A stretch of 64,000 nucleotides of DNA from Cristatella mucedo (taxonomy: Eukaryota > Bryozoa > Phylactolaemata > Cristatellidae). The notes beneath the pieces are model-generated. The model had not been told where the DNA came from and ran no database searches. It saw only the letters and a list, made by a program, of their open reading frames with translations. The position numbers and the translations under genes were made by a program. The stretch covers positions 96,813-160,812 of the forward strand of contig WPIO01000266.1 in NCBI GenBank assembly GCA_009760855.2. Direction: 5' to 3'. The first letter of the stretch is position 1; each line of letters opens with the position of its first letter. Positions 47,477 to 58,015 of this stretch are shown here, in pieces.

Positions 47477-49190
47477 CTCGCACTTATCAAGTTTCGGCAG
47501 CTGGCCTCGGTGTGCCTTCTCGAGCAATTCGTTCCGCTCGTGATCAGTCTTTGGGTTCACAATCATCTCGAGTAAGGTCAGTCCCAGCGAGTAAATGTCA
47601 GAAGCCGGGGTGCAGTCTTCGTTGTTCTCCTGAATCGAGAGAGTGCCATAAGACTACAAATGGCCTGCCGACAATCGTGGCGAAAGCATAACTGGGAGGG
47701 GCAGGACGTAGCAGCCCATGGCAGAGTTTCACTCAAACTAGTCAGCCATCAATCTCTTGCATGCTCAGCCGAACTTGAGCTAGCTCTCGTGCCGGGGCAC
47801 TTCATGAATGACGGCTACTAGTTAGCTAAATGGGTAGAAAACTGCGGGTCAGTGGTGCTTACTTGCTCCGGGCTTTGGTACTGAGTCGTCCGACTTGCTG
47901 CAGGTCCTGGCGACTGTGCGGAACCAAAGTCACCCAGCTTGACGTCACACTGCAGCAGCTCACCGCCCGCAAAATACACGTACTTATTTTTCAGCAGGAC
48001 ATTTTCCGGCTAAGAGAAGAGAAAAAAGTTGACACTGCATTATCGATGCACCGGTCACTACGGACAAACTTGTATCGTCAAATCGCTGCATGTGAATAGG
48101 TGCAAGTCTTTTTCCAAGTATAAACGCTCGATGGTGTCCTCAGAAACCTAATCATTAGCATACGTTCGCTACGAGCACCGGCACGAGCACCCAAACGCAC
48201 ACATGTCGACACACGCCCACCTTGATATCGCAGTGCACGAGGTTTTTCGTCCCGAGGTATTCCAAAGCCGCGACCAGTGCCCGCATGACGTGCCAAACTT
48301 CGTCGGTTCTGAGCTTGGCAGCCTGGTACAGATACATGCGAAGGCTGCTGTCGCACAGCTCCATGCATATGTACAGCAATTGTAGCTGGCCCAGGGCATC
48401 TTTGGGCTGAGCCCTGCTGCTGGTCGCCACTTGCCCAGCAGAGATGCTGCCAGCGATCTCATGCCTGCTCCGGCTGCTTGCCGCCGATTGGCTGCCGCTG
48501 TTGGACGTCGAGGCGACCGCCTCGTTCTCGCCCGGATCTGTGTTGGCCGTAGAGCTAAGCTCGAGTTCATCAAAGCCATCATCGGTGGACTGGGCAGACC
48601 TGATCGACGAGACCGGAAGGATTACTAGCACTGCAAGATCTCGACCACGTGGCCCACGAACACAGCAAGCAACCTAGGCAATTCAAGAAGCGGATAAAAC
48701 AAAATACCGTTACCAAGTAGGTACCAACGACTGGATGCTGCTGCCATCGCCTTTTTTTCGGCAAGGAAAAGCCGTAATGAAACTGTTGGAGTACCGGACA
48801 ATGTTATCATGGGACAAGTTGACGAGGATTGTTGGTTCCTTAATGGCTTTCTCTCGGGAGCTGTTAAAGGAGCAAAGCCAGTGGATCAAAAGAAAATTTC
48901 GCACCGGCATCGGCACTGGCAATATCTTTCAACTAAGCTCTTATGAGTTCTTACTCTTGATCAATGATGGTTTCCTTTAGAGCAAAAAGCAAACCGTTCA
49001 TTATCTACTTAACTTTGAAGACGTGTCCGAAGCCTCCGGCTCCAAGTGTTTTAATTTCTGTGTAGTCTGTGTAAAATCTACAACAATCCAATACGTGAAA
49101 GAACCACGCGAGTATTGTGCCACGATTTTCGTGAAACTCAAAATATCTGTAATGTTTCTTAGAAACAGCCTTTGGCATCTCCTTAAAATA
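47477..49190 (-). pseudogene. eIF2alpha-kinase-like gene, copy 3 (truncated)
   Basis: Exons on the minus strand: A from about 49,190 to 48,955; B 48,860-48,714; C 48,599-48,221; D 48,009-47,863; E 47,629-47,477. Phases match copy 1. Exon A keeps LGAGGFGHVFKVK and LLFALKETII, but a TAG (49,007-49,005) follows VFKVK. Exon B has the alphaC Glu (AIKEPTILVNLSHDNIVRY). Exon C has a longer Ser/Ala-rich acidic insert than copy 1, then LQLLYICMELCDSSLRMYL and LVHCDIK, where the HRD arginine is Cys. Exon D keeps ENVLLK, LGDFGSAQ and YQSPEQ. Exon E is open. Exon G is absent: LINE-B and unrelated sequence follow. A stop, a catalytic-loop change and loss of the C-lobe end argue against function. Confidence 0.82.
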
Positions 49191-49309
49191 CGCTCAACCA
49201 GCATAGCTCGTGTAGTTTCAGCATGCAACATGGGAATGGTGCTGCATTTAGGTGACCTTTTACCAGCTAATAACATTTATTTTTACGGCAGCATAAAAAT
49301 AAGCAAATC

Positions 49310-49450
49310 GCCGAGCTGGTTTGATCCAGCGGTTAAGTTGCTCGCCCCGACCAAGGTCTGGCTGAGGTCGTGGGCTCGAGCCCCGAGGCGTATCTGAAGC
49401 GCCTGAATAGAGATTAAGTTCTCTTGGGGCGCTGTATAAATGAATTACAT
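49310..49450 (+). repeat. SINE1 copy, plus strand
   Basis: Reads in sense: 'gagctggtttgatccagcggttaa', GGGCTCGAGCCCCG, then 'agagattaagttctcttggggcgctgtataaatgaatt'. It lies just outside arm 2, mirroring the SINE1 outside arm 1. Confidence 0.85.
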
Positions 49451-49499
49451 CTCTTTCTTGGTGCTGTGCATGTGCTAGAAAGTAAATTTGTCAATTAAA

Positions 49500-50425
49500 C
49501 ACATCAGCTCAAAAAACTGCAACTTAACGCTCAAAATCAGCTTTGCCAGTACATATTGTACTGAATTTGCACGTAAGCTATCGATAGGTGTCATGATCTA
49601 AAGGGATCTCTCATTAGGCGATCACATCAGCTTCACAGTCAAGTCTGCCTACCTTCACCTACATAAAGTTGCTAAAATTCGGGCTTGTTAAGACAAGGAT
49701 ACCACAGCTAAGTTGGTCCATGCATTTGTGACAACCCATCTTGACTTCAGTAACTCACTGCTTGCTGATCTACGGCGGGTGCAATCAGGTGCTTACAGGT
49801 AGTGCAAAACTCAGCAGCTAGGCTTGTCTGTCGCTAGCGTAGCAATTGCCACATCCCACTTGTTCTTGACGACCTGTACTGGCTCTCAGTCAAGTAACGC
49901 ATTGACTTCAAGATTTCCTCACTCACTTTTCGGTCCCTTCATTCTATAACTCCAGCTTACCTATCAGATCTAGTCCTCCCACCAGGCTAAGCATCGCACC
50001 ACCTTTTTTCGGAATCGAACCGATTACCCATGCCTCGTACGAACCTAAAATGCTTAGAGAATGTGCCTTTAGTTCGTGTGCTCAAAAATCCTGGAACTCA
50101 CTCCTGACCTGAGTCACGACAGCTCCTTACTTGCCTATATTTAAAAAGAAACTAAAAACGCAACTATTTGCGACAGCGTTTAGTGGGTCCATGTGAATCG
50201 TCCATTACGTGCTTATGCTTGCTTACACCGTGCATGCTGCCGCTGACCATACTTGAATGCTGACCCTGTGCATGTCACCCCTAACCTTGTTATTATTGTA
50301 GTGTATTCAGCATACTACCACTGACCATTCAATCGTGCGTCATTTGCAGCAACTTTGAAATCCCTAGAATGAGATTATTTTATTTAAAAGTGCTAAACCA
50401 ACTGTATTATTATTATTATTCAACT
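49500..50425 (+). repeat. LINE-B C-terminal fragment
   Basis: Degenerate C-terminal coding in broken frames, the 'gtgggtccatgtgaatcgtcc' 3' block and an (ATT)n tail at about 50,405-50,420. Confidence 0.75.
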
Positions 50426-50860
50426 TAACACGTTGACGAAAATTATGTGTGCTCAAATAAGGACACCGCAGCCATGCTTGCCCATGCATGTTGCAGTAAA
50501 CAGTGTCACTGTGCTTGTCTGTCTATGATATCACCGCTTCAATAGTACAACTGTGTTCACGGATATGCAAAGGCTCCCCTATCAAGCAGCACAAACAATT
50601 CGGGCTTCGGTCATTCGCTTTAGTGTCCCTTGATACTCTTGCTCTACCTTCCCTCAATATTTCCCCTCGGGTCTACCTTTCGCAAAATATTTCCTGGAGC
50701 TTCCCGTTGTACCGACTACACTTTTTTGTAAGTCTGAACCAATTTATCTGTATTTCTAACTAATCCATTGGAAGATGGGACCTAAGCTTCCATGCCGGTT
50801 AAGCCTGGTACTTACTTGCGATTGACGTAACGAAAGCCCATGGCTTGATATCTAAAAGAG
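50426..50860. other. Unassigned sequence of the upstream duplication
   Basis: 50,480-50,620 matches 25,090-25,200. No gene. Confidence 0.4.
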
Positions 50861-51295
50861 GCTAAAAACTAGCACGCCCATGAGTGCAGACACCGTGAAA
50901 GTTGTAACTAGCCAATCGACTGTGACTAGTTTGCGTCCACTTAACGCTAAAAGTCAGTTCCGCCTAAAATCCTTTAGAGACCATGCTTGTAGTTTGTATG
51001 CACTTAAATCGTGTAAGACACTTCCGACTTGCGTCACGACGTCCCCTGATTTGACGAAATTCAAAAGGAAGCTAAAGTTGCACATTTGTATCACAGTATT
51101 TAGTGGGTCCATGTGACGCCTTGTTGTCCCCGTGCCATGTCACATCTAACCACGTTTGCTTGTTGAAATCGTGCGTGTTAGCAGTAATTATTTGAACACG
51201 CTTTTTTAACAGCAAATGTTAAGTGCCTAGAAAGAGATTTAGTTATCTGAGGATGCTTTACAAATTTATTCCTAATATTATTATTATTACTCTTT
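50860..51295 (+). repeat. LINE-B C-terminal fragment
   Basis: Encodes QFRLKSFRDHACSLYALKS and LTKFKRKLKLHICITVFSGS in one frame, then the 3' block and an (ATT)n tail at about 51,277-51,290. Confidence 0.8.
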
Positions 51296-51524
51296 GTGTT
51301 GTTGTTGTTATGGAGATTAGTGTTAGTGCTCTGATTTGGCCCAGGGGTAAAGCTGGTAGGCCATAAAATAAAATAAAATAATAAAATAATAAAATAAAAA
51401 TAAAAATAAAATAAAAACAACATAAACCAACAAAAACAAAATAAAAATATAACTCATTTGTATAGTACTCTGTAAGAAATTAAGCTCTACTCTGGCGTCA
51501 CACACATTCACCTTGAACTTGGTC
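51296..51524. repeat. AAAAT-type low-complexity array and SINE1 remnant
   Basis: An AAATA/AAAAT array at about 51,363-51,448 is followed by a short SINE1-related 3' end ('catttgtatagtactctgtaagaaattaagctctact'). Confidence 0.7.
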
Positions 51525-52350
51525 TGGCAGATCCTGGATAAGTTACAATGCATGATTTAGTCGGTGTGACAGCCAAGCTCGAGAGATGTTGAAGGAATTG
51601 TACTTCTAGTTTCGAAGTGATTTGTGTAGCCAGGTCCTCTTCCCAGCCAATGTAAAGGTGAAGGCATTTGATGGCCAGGTCAAGATTTATTTCTTACAGG
51701 GTGATATAACTATGAATTTTATTTTTCTTTTCTGTTGACGGGCTCCTCAACAGTAACTCCAGCTTCCAGAATGCTACTGAGGGCGCTGTAGCAAGAGAGC
51801 ATCGCGGTGGCGTAGAGCCATTGATCTTGTTTCCACCTTGGACACTGGTGCATGCCAAAATAGTCGACAAAAGAATACACTCGATGACGGCAGATAAGAC
51901 TTACTAGCATGCAACAGTGATTTAATGCAACGAGCAGAACCATAGCCAACTTTACTAGGCTGGAACATCATCAAGCAAGGGTCCATTCGTTGGACTACCA
52001 CTCACATCGTGAGCAAAGGTATCTGTGCAACCACACTAAGCAAATTTTGCTGTCACTGGTCGTATGAACTTACCTGTCTCCATGAAGACCAGCAAGCATT
52101 TCTCTGGCAGACGTGAAAGACGACATGTTGCCAATAATGTTAGATTTAGTTCACGTTATACCTGAAGACGACATATCACTACTAATGAAATGGGACCCTT
52201 CACGAAACACTGCAGCAAGTTCCGGTATAATCACCCCGATGAGCAAACTCACAAAGGTACAAGCCAATGCAGATATCTACACTGCACTAGCCCCCAGCAC
52301 CTACCCTTGCGTATGCAGCACACGGGAACCCAACTTAACTGCTTGAATGT
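51525..52350. repeat. Duplicated block, partner of 26,600-27,350
   Basis: Direct copy of the block upstream of kinase copy 1. The candidate exon (52,074-52,260, minus strand) ends SAREMLAGLHGD before ACAG/GTAAGT but has an in-frame TGA. Confidence 0.8.
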
Positions 52351-52490
52351 GCTCACTTATTTTCTTAGTTTAGTCTGATCTGGTTTACGTTAAGAATCGT
52401 AAGTTACTTTCCAGCCATGCAACAACTTGCCCTCACAAAACCGATCAGCTACAAGCTTACCATGGACGACGTAGCCTTTGTCGCAGCAGC
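52351..52490. other. Unassigned sequence
   Basis: Short spacer with no recognised feature. Confidence 0.4.
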
Positions 52491-53080
52491 AATAATAACA
52501 ATAGAATAACAATAAAAATTAGCATACAACTTTAGATTAACAGTAGAAAATAGTTATCATTAGCATGATAATTGTAAATAATAAATGAATTAACATATAC
52601 ATATGAAATATACAATAACATATGAAATATCAACAAGCATAACGTGGTTAGAAATTAAAAGCATAGGATAAATATGTAAATATGATTTGTGACAGCATGC
52701 ACTGTGTCAGCATGCATTAGCATACAAAGAAAGACTCACGTGGACCCACTAAAGGCTGCGAGTAAGGCTCTTTAGCTTCTTTTTAAATGCGCTTAAATCG
52801 TGATCTCGTGACGCCAGTGGGAAGTTAGTTTCAAGCTGAACCAATGGCACGGTCTCCAAAGGATGGTAATCTTGTGCGAGGTATAGCTAAACAATTTGTT
52901 TCATAAAAGCTTGAGGTACTACGAGTAGCCACGTTGAAAGTAGATCTGATAGGAACGCAGGAGTCAAAGAATGAAGGGACCGAGAAGTGACTCACAGAAC
53001 CTTGAAGGTGATGTATCGCTTGTGTGAGAGCCAGTGCGGGTCGGATAAGGCATCTGAAACTTTTCAAGGTGGTCACCCTA
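52490..53080 (-). repeat. LINE-B 3' fragment, minus strand
   Basis: AT-rich start with ATA-type tail, the 'acatgcactgtgtcagcatgc' block and C-terminal coding (RTRLPSFGDRAIGSA region near 52,840). Confidence 0.7.
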
Positions 53081-53309
53081 AATGATTCTACAAATTCTAA
53101 GCATGCATTGCAAGTGCCTCAGATTCGGCTCCAATTATTTGACAATGGAATTTTAAAACATGCCTCATTAGACCACGTATATGGTTACTGTAGTTCGATT
53201 GCATGCGGGCTGGTACTGCTCCTTTCCTCAACAGCTGGTGAGAGCATCCTCGAGAGGGGCCTGTGCAGCAGAGAATGACTATGACAAGCTATTTCGTGGG
53301 ATGTAGCCG

Positions 53310-53942
53310 ATGAAGCCCTGGGAGATGTCTTTTTCAGCGTCTCTAGGCTTTGATGGCTTCGGAGACTTCGTTGGCTGGCTGCTGAACTTCGAGAGGGAGA
53401 TCGAGAAAAGTGGCTATGAACCGAGTGAGTGGCACCTGTTTTTGCTTCTTGCGATGCAAGGCGGGGCCTTCACGTTTGCCTCGAGGCTCCCGCAGCCAGT
53501 TCATGATGACTATGCCAAGCTTCGTGAGGCCCTAGTGAGGGCATTCACCTCGCCGGCCGGTGGAGCGCGATTGCTGCACGCTGATCGGGTTATGGCTGGT
53601 CTGACTGAGAGGGCCTACAGGAGCGACCGGAAGCGGCAGCAGCGATCACCGACTGTGTGCCGGGCGACAGAGGTGTGTCAGACTGCCACGCCATGGTCGC
53701 AGGCAACGGCTCTCAAAGCTGTAGTGGTTGATCAGGCCGTGATAGCGTTCGACGAAGCAACGGCGGTCAGCGGTGTGGCTGAGGCGAAAGAGAAGGAGAC
53801 AATGCACGGAGAGGCGGCGGCATCCGCGGCAGCGTCAGCGGCGTCCGCGACAGAGTCTGTGGCGTCCGCGATAGATTCGGCGGCGTCAGCGACAGAGGCA
53901 TTGGCCTGTGATGGAGTTGTTGTAAGAAAAGTCTCATATTAA
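53310..53942 (+). CDS. Gag-like fragment of a Gypsy-type element with Ala/Ser-rich tail
   Basis: A 210-codon frame. Residues about 17-80 (FVGWLLNFEREIEKSGYEPS, then WHLFLLLAMQGGAFTFASRL and YAKLREALVRAFTS) have the spacing seen in the capsid N-terminal part of Ty3/Gypsy gag proteins, where a folded helical domain precedes an 'xYxxLxxxLxxxF' helix. From about residue 165 the frame is a low-complexity ASAAASAASATES-like repeat of six near-identical blocks. The C terminus runs into the left arm of the palindrome at 53,918, so it is truncated. No protease, RT or LTR adjoins. I cannot say whether it belongs to the LTR family at 18.4 and 32.8 kb. It may be a domesticated or simply broken gag. Confidence 0.5.
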   Translation: MKPWEMSFSASLGFDGFGDFVGWLLNFEREIEKSGYEPSEWHLFLLLAMQGGAFTFASRLPQPVHDDYAKLREALVRAFTSPAGGARLLHADRVMAGLTERAYRSDRKRQQRSPTVCRATEVCQTATPWSQATALKAVVVDQAVIAFDEATAVSGVAEAKEKETMHGEAAASAAASAASATESVASAIDSAASATEALACDGVVVRKVSY

Positions 53943-54038
53943 GACAATTTCATTTTCAATCCTTCTCATGCTCGCTATCGCTCGCATTTCGAAGTCTTGA
54001 AAACGAAATCGTCTTAATATTAGACTTTTCGTACAACA
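53918..54038. repeat. Palindrome with 42-bp arms at the boundary of the AT-rich element
   Basis: Left arm 53,918-53,959 (starts TGTTGTAAGAAAAGTCT) pairs with right arm 53,997-54,038 read in reverse (starts TGTTGTACGAAAAGTCT) with four mismatches over 42 bases. The 37-base loop contains GCTCGCTATCGCTCGC. It separates the gag-like ORF from the AT-rich element. Confidence 0.85.
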
Positions 54039-54092
54039 TGAAATCTTATATATATTATAATGGATTTTTATTTAAATAAATTTTCTTTTCTT

Positions 54093-54102
54093 TATATAGA
54101 TG
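54093..54102 (+). promoter_or_regulatory. TATAG box at the polymerase start
   Basis: TATATAG followed directly by the ATG at 54,100, after a T-rich run. First of five such boxes. Confidence 0.55.
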
Positions 54103-57100
54103 TATCGAATAAGTCCTAAAAAGGGGAACTCATTTTATGCAGAATCAAGAAGACTAATGAATATTGATGACATAACTCCAAGTAAAAGTATTGCTTCTAG
54201 GCTTCATAAGTTTGTTAGATTTTGTTGGAGCAAGTGGAAAACATGAAAGATATATTCTTAAAGGAAGAGACTATTCTGCAACAGAAATTGATGATTTCTT
54301 TAATAGTGTAATACCAATTTATAATAATGTTTTAAAAGAAGTAACAACTAGATTTTTTTCATTTAAATTACAAACAAAGATATCAGTTCATTCATATCAT
54401 GATCAAACTGACACACATTCACATAGTGTTGTAACAGGTTCTAAGTTGGTTGCAGTTGTTAAAAGATCTGATTATACTAATATTATTAAAGACCAATTAA
54501 AATCTTTAAAGGAATCAATAGATAAAATGATTGACAAGAATCCAGGTTCTGGTTGGAGACTAATCGGTGTAAAACGTCTTGAGATTAATGTTAGTGAATA
54601 TGTTATTAGAGCTGGTTCCTCCTATTTACCACTACCAACTGATTTAGCAAAGAAGCGCTGCTGTGTTAATATAAAGAATGAAGATAAATATTGTGCTTTA
54701 TGGTGTGTATTGAGATTCCTACATCATGTAAGTGTACATCCAGAGAGGTACATTGATTTGATTAATATATTATTAACTAATTATCAAGAACTAAATGAAC
54801 CATTATCAAAAATTGAATGGCCACTCAAAGTAATTGATACTAAAAAACTAGGTAAACTATTTAATGTTAGCATAAATGTTTATGAATATAATGACAAATC
54901 AAATATATATCCTTTAAAAAATGTATCAAGAAAATCAGAAATTCTAGATAGACATATTAATCTTTTATTGATAACTAAATCTGAAAAAAGTCATTATGTA
55001 TTAATAAAGAATTTCAGCGGACTCTGTAGGACACCTAATAAAGGCGGATCAATGTTTTATTGCCATAGATGTATGGATAAGTTATTTTCAGACGAAGATT
55101 TTAAAAATCATTTAATTTTATGTAAAGGCCTTAACTATAGTTATTCTAAATTAAAAATGCCAGGTATTGTTGAAAATAAGAAAACGGGAAAAACAAAAGA
55201 TACCACACTTTTGAATTTTAGCGACCATTCAAAATTAATTAAAAATCCATACGTTTGTTATGCAGATTTTGAGAGTTTGAATGTTAAAACATGTGATATT
55301 TGTTATGAAAGTATTGTATCTAATAATCTAAAACCAAATTACTGCAGTAGTAAATTAACAACAGGTAAATGTAGCGATACGTGTACTAATATGCTACAAG
55401 TTCCATGCGGTTCATGTGCAATTATTCTTGATATTAATTGAAAAGTGGTAATAGATAATGATATAAATGGAGGACTACCATGTATATTTTTAAACAGAGG
55501 TAATAATTGTGTTGAACTACTTTTAGAATTTATAATTAATGTTTCAAATGAGTTGAAAGATAGGAACTAGTTGGAAGCTTCCCATATTTATTCATAATTT
55601 GAAAGGATATGATTCTCATTTGATTGTAAAAGGAATGTCAACATTTAGTCTTAATTGTAAACCCGTCGCACATAATATGGAAAATTGTATGTCAATGTCA
55701 TTTGAAGATTTTGAGTTCAAGGATTCTTTTAATTTTATGAGTAATGGTTTAAGTGATAGTGTTACTTCATTAAAGAAAGCGAATTCAAATTTTGATGTTA
55801 CGATTAATCTCTTTAAAAGATTATATCCAGACATTGATGTTAAAGACATGATATCAAGAAAAGGTGTTTATCCTTATGAATATATGGACTCATTTGATAA
55901 ATTCAATGAGACTAAGATTCCAGATATTAAAGCGTTCAATAGTAAACTTAGTTTTGATAAAGGTATTAGTACTGAAGACTATGAACATGCGTTAAACGTA
56001 TTTAAATTATTTGGTATGAAAGATTTAGGTGATTATCATGATATTTATCTATATGCAGATGTTACACTTCTTGCTGACTGCTATGAAGCATACAGAAACA
56101 GTTTTATGGAATTGTTTAAGTTGGATCCAGCACATTACCCATCAGCACCTCATTATGCGTGGTCTTGTACTTTGTTCTATACAAAAACTACTATAAATCT
56201 ATTAGGTAAAAAAGAGGGGGATTTAGAACTATATCAAAAGTTTAAGGAATCGATAAGAGGTGGTGTCTGTCAAGTCAGTAAAAGGATTTGTAAAGCTAGT
56301 GATACTAATCATATTATGTATTGGGACGCAACAAGTTTATATCCAACAGTTATGATGTGGTGTCTACCTATTTCAGAACCTATTGAGGATGATTTAAGTA
56401 ACTGGTCGCTTGAAAAAATAATGTCATTACCTGAAGATGGTAAAACAGGAATATTTGTCTTATGAGATTTAGAGTATCCAAAGGAACTACATGATTTACA
56501 TAATGATTATCCTCTTTGTCCTGAAAGTAGAGTTGTCGATAGTTCTGAGTTTTCAAGATATCAACAAAAGTTTTCATCAGGTCCAAGTAGTGTTCCAAAG
56601 TTGATTTGTGATTTTAATAATAAAACTAATTACTTGACACATTACCGATACTTTCAATTTGTTGTTAGTAAAGGACTGATACCAACTAAGATACGTAAAG
56701 TATATAAATTTAATCAAGAACCTTGGGCAAAACCATTCATTGATATATGTGCTGAGAAAAAGATTGAATTTGATCTTAAAGGTGATAGTTTCAAAAGAAA
56801 TCTGTTCAAAGGTTTCATGTGTTAAATCTTTGGAAAAACGTGTGAGAATGTGGAAAACAGAACGTGTGTTAGAATAGTAAATACTGGAACAGATAAGAAC
56901 GATTTATTATACAATAAATTAATGAGAGATCCTAGACTTAAACAAATTAGATGTTTTGATAAAACACTAGTTGCCTTTGAACACTCAAAGAAAACTACAC
57001 TTCTATATAAACCAATGTTTATAGGTGTTATAATAATAACAATAATATTGCACTTGATAAAGCGCCCTCAGAGAACTTAATCTCTTTCTAGGCGCTTTGC

Positions 57101-57978
57101 ATGTGCTGCAAAGTGATACGCAATAGAATAGTAAGTAAAATCATGCTTGAAAAACAAACAAAATGAATAACATGGTTAGGAGTTACATGCACTGGGTCAG
57201 CATGCAAATGTGGTTAGTGGCAGCATGAACAGTGTCAGCACGCATAAGCACATCGAGGACGAATCACAAGGACCCACTAGATGCTGTCCTAAATAGGTAT
57301 GTTTTTAAGTTTCTTTTAAATGTGGTCAGGTCAGGGGATGTTCTGATGCAGGTCGGGAGGGAGTTCCAGTGTTGCGATTCTTGATTTATCAAAATTGCAC
57401 ATACAAAGATTTTATTATGACACATTGAAACCCAAGTTTAATGATAGATTAAATTTATTGTATACTGACACTGATTCATTAGTTGTTGATATTAAAAGTG
57501 AAGACTTTGAGAAAGAGATGATTGATATTAAAGACTGGTTTCATAAAGACGAGTTTGGTAAGTTCAAAGATGAAATGGATGGTGCAAAAATTGATGAATT
57601 CATTGCTTTAAGACCAAAACTATATTCCGTTGCTTCTACTAAACCAATTATGAAAGCAAAGGGTGTTCCAAAAGAAGTAATTAAGAACTCAAAGATAACA
57701 CATAATGAATATAGTCAGTGTTTATCAACAGCAAATGATATTTATTTAAAAAAGGTAGTACTGTTGCCTTTGAAGAAACACTTGATAGAGACTTCTATAG
57801 AATGACACAAAATAAACATAATATTCTTACAAAGAAACTTAAAAAAGAGCACTATCAGCTTTTGAGTCAAAGCGCTACTGATTAGATTGTGGTATTCATA
57901 GTTATTCTTGTGAGCATTATAGAATAAAAGAGTCTGCCGGTCATTGTAGCACTTGTAATATTAGCTTAGAAAATTAAA
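54100..57978 (+). pseudogene. Type B (protein-primed) DNA polymerase, broken
   Basis: DNA-dependent DNA polymerase of the element. Visible in order: an N-terminal region with KSHYVLIKNFSGL and a C2H2-like finger (CHRCMDKLF..H..C, about 55,060-55,120); Exo I YADFES (about 55,259); Exo II HNLKGYDSHL (about 55,595); Exo III YLYADVTLLAD (about 56,046); motif A WDATSLYPTVM (about 56,323); motif B IFGKTCENV (about 56,826); motif C YTDTDSL (about 57,461); KAKGVP (about 57,650); and a Cys/His-rich C terminus (CGIHSYSCEHY..GHCSTC) ending at 57,978. Breaks: a frameshift near 54,195, TGA at 55,439, a frameshift near 55,565, TGA at 56,463, TAA at 56,823 beside motif B, a LINE-B insertion at 57,030, and frameshifts near 57,745 and 57,885. 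Without the insertion the locus would span about 3.5 kb, a normal length for Polinton-type enzymes. The start at 54,100 is chosen for its TATAG box. Confidence 0.85.
57030..57368 (-). mobile_element. LINE-B 3' fragment inserted in the polymerase
   Basis: A 339-bp 5'-truncated LINE-B on the minus strand, with a degenerate (ATT)n tail at 57,030-57,045, flanked by GTGTT on both sides (57,025-57,029 and 57,369-57,373). Insert plus one duplication is 344 nt, and the coding frame on the far side is offset by exactly that amount. The copy is close in sequence to the tail at 2,396-2,735. Confidence 0.88.
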
Positions 57979-58005
57979 TAAGTATTAAATAAATAGTTTT
58001 ATTAT

Positions 58006-58015
58006 TATAGAAATG
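58006..58015 (+). promoter_or_regulatory. TATAG box, acidic ORF
   Basis: TTATAG, two bases, ATG at 58,013. It lies within the 34-base gap after the polymerase stop. Confidence 0.5.

Larger units (their letters stand above)
46310..49305 (-). repeat. Inverted duplication, arm 2
   Basis: Reverse-complement partner of 38,485-40,640, separated from it by a 5.7 kb spacer. It retains the kinase exons C and D that arm 1 has lost, but not the last exon G, which sits in the spacer as part of copy 2. Confidence 0.85.
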
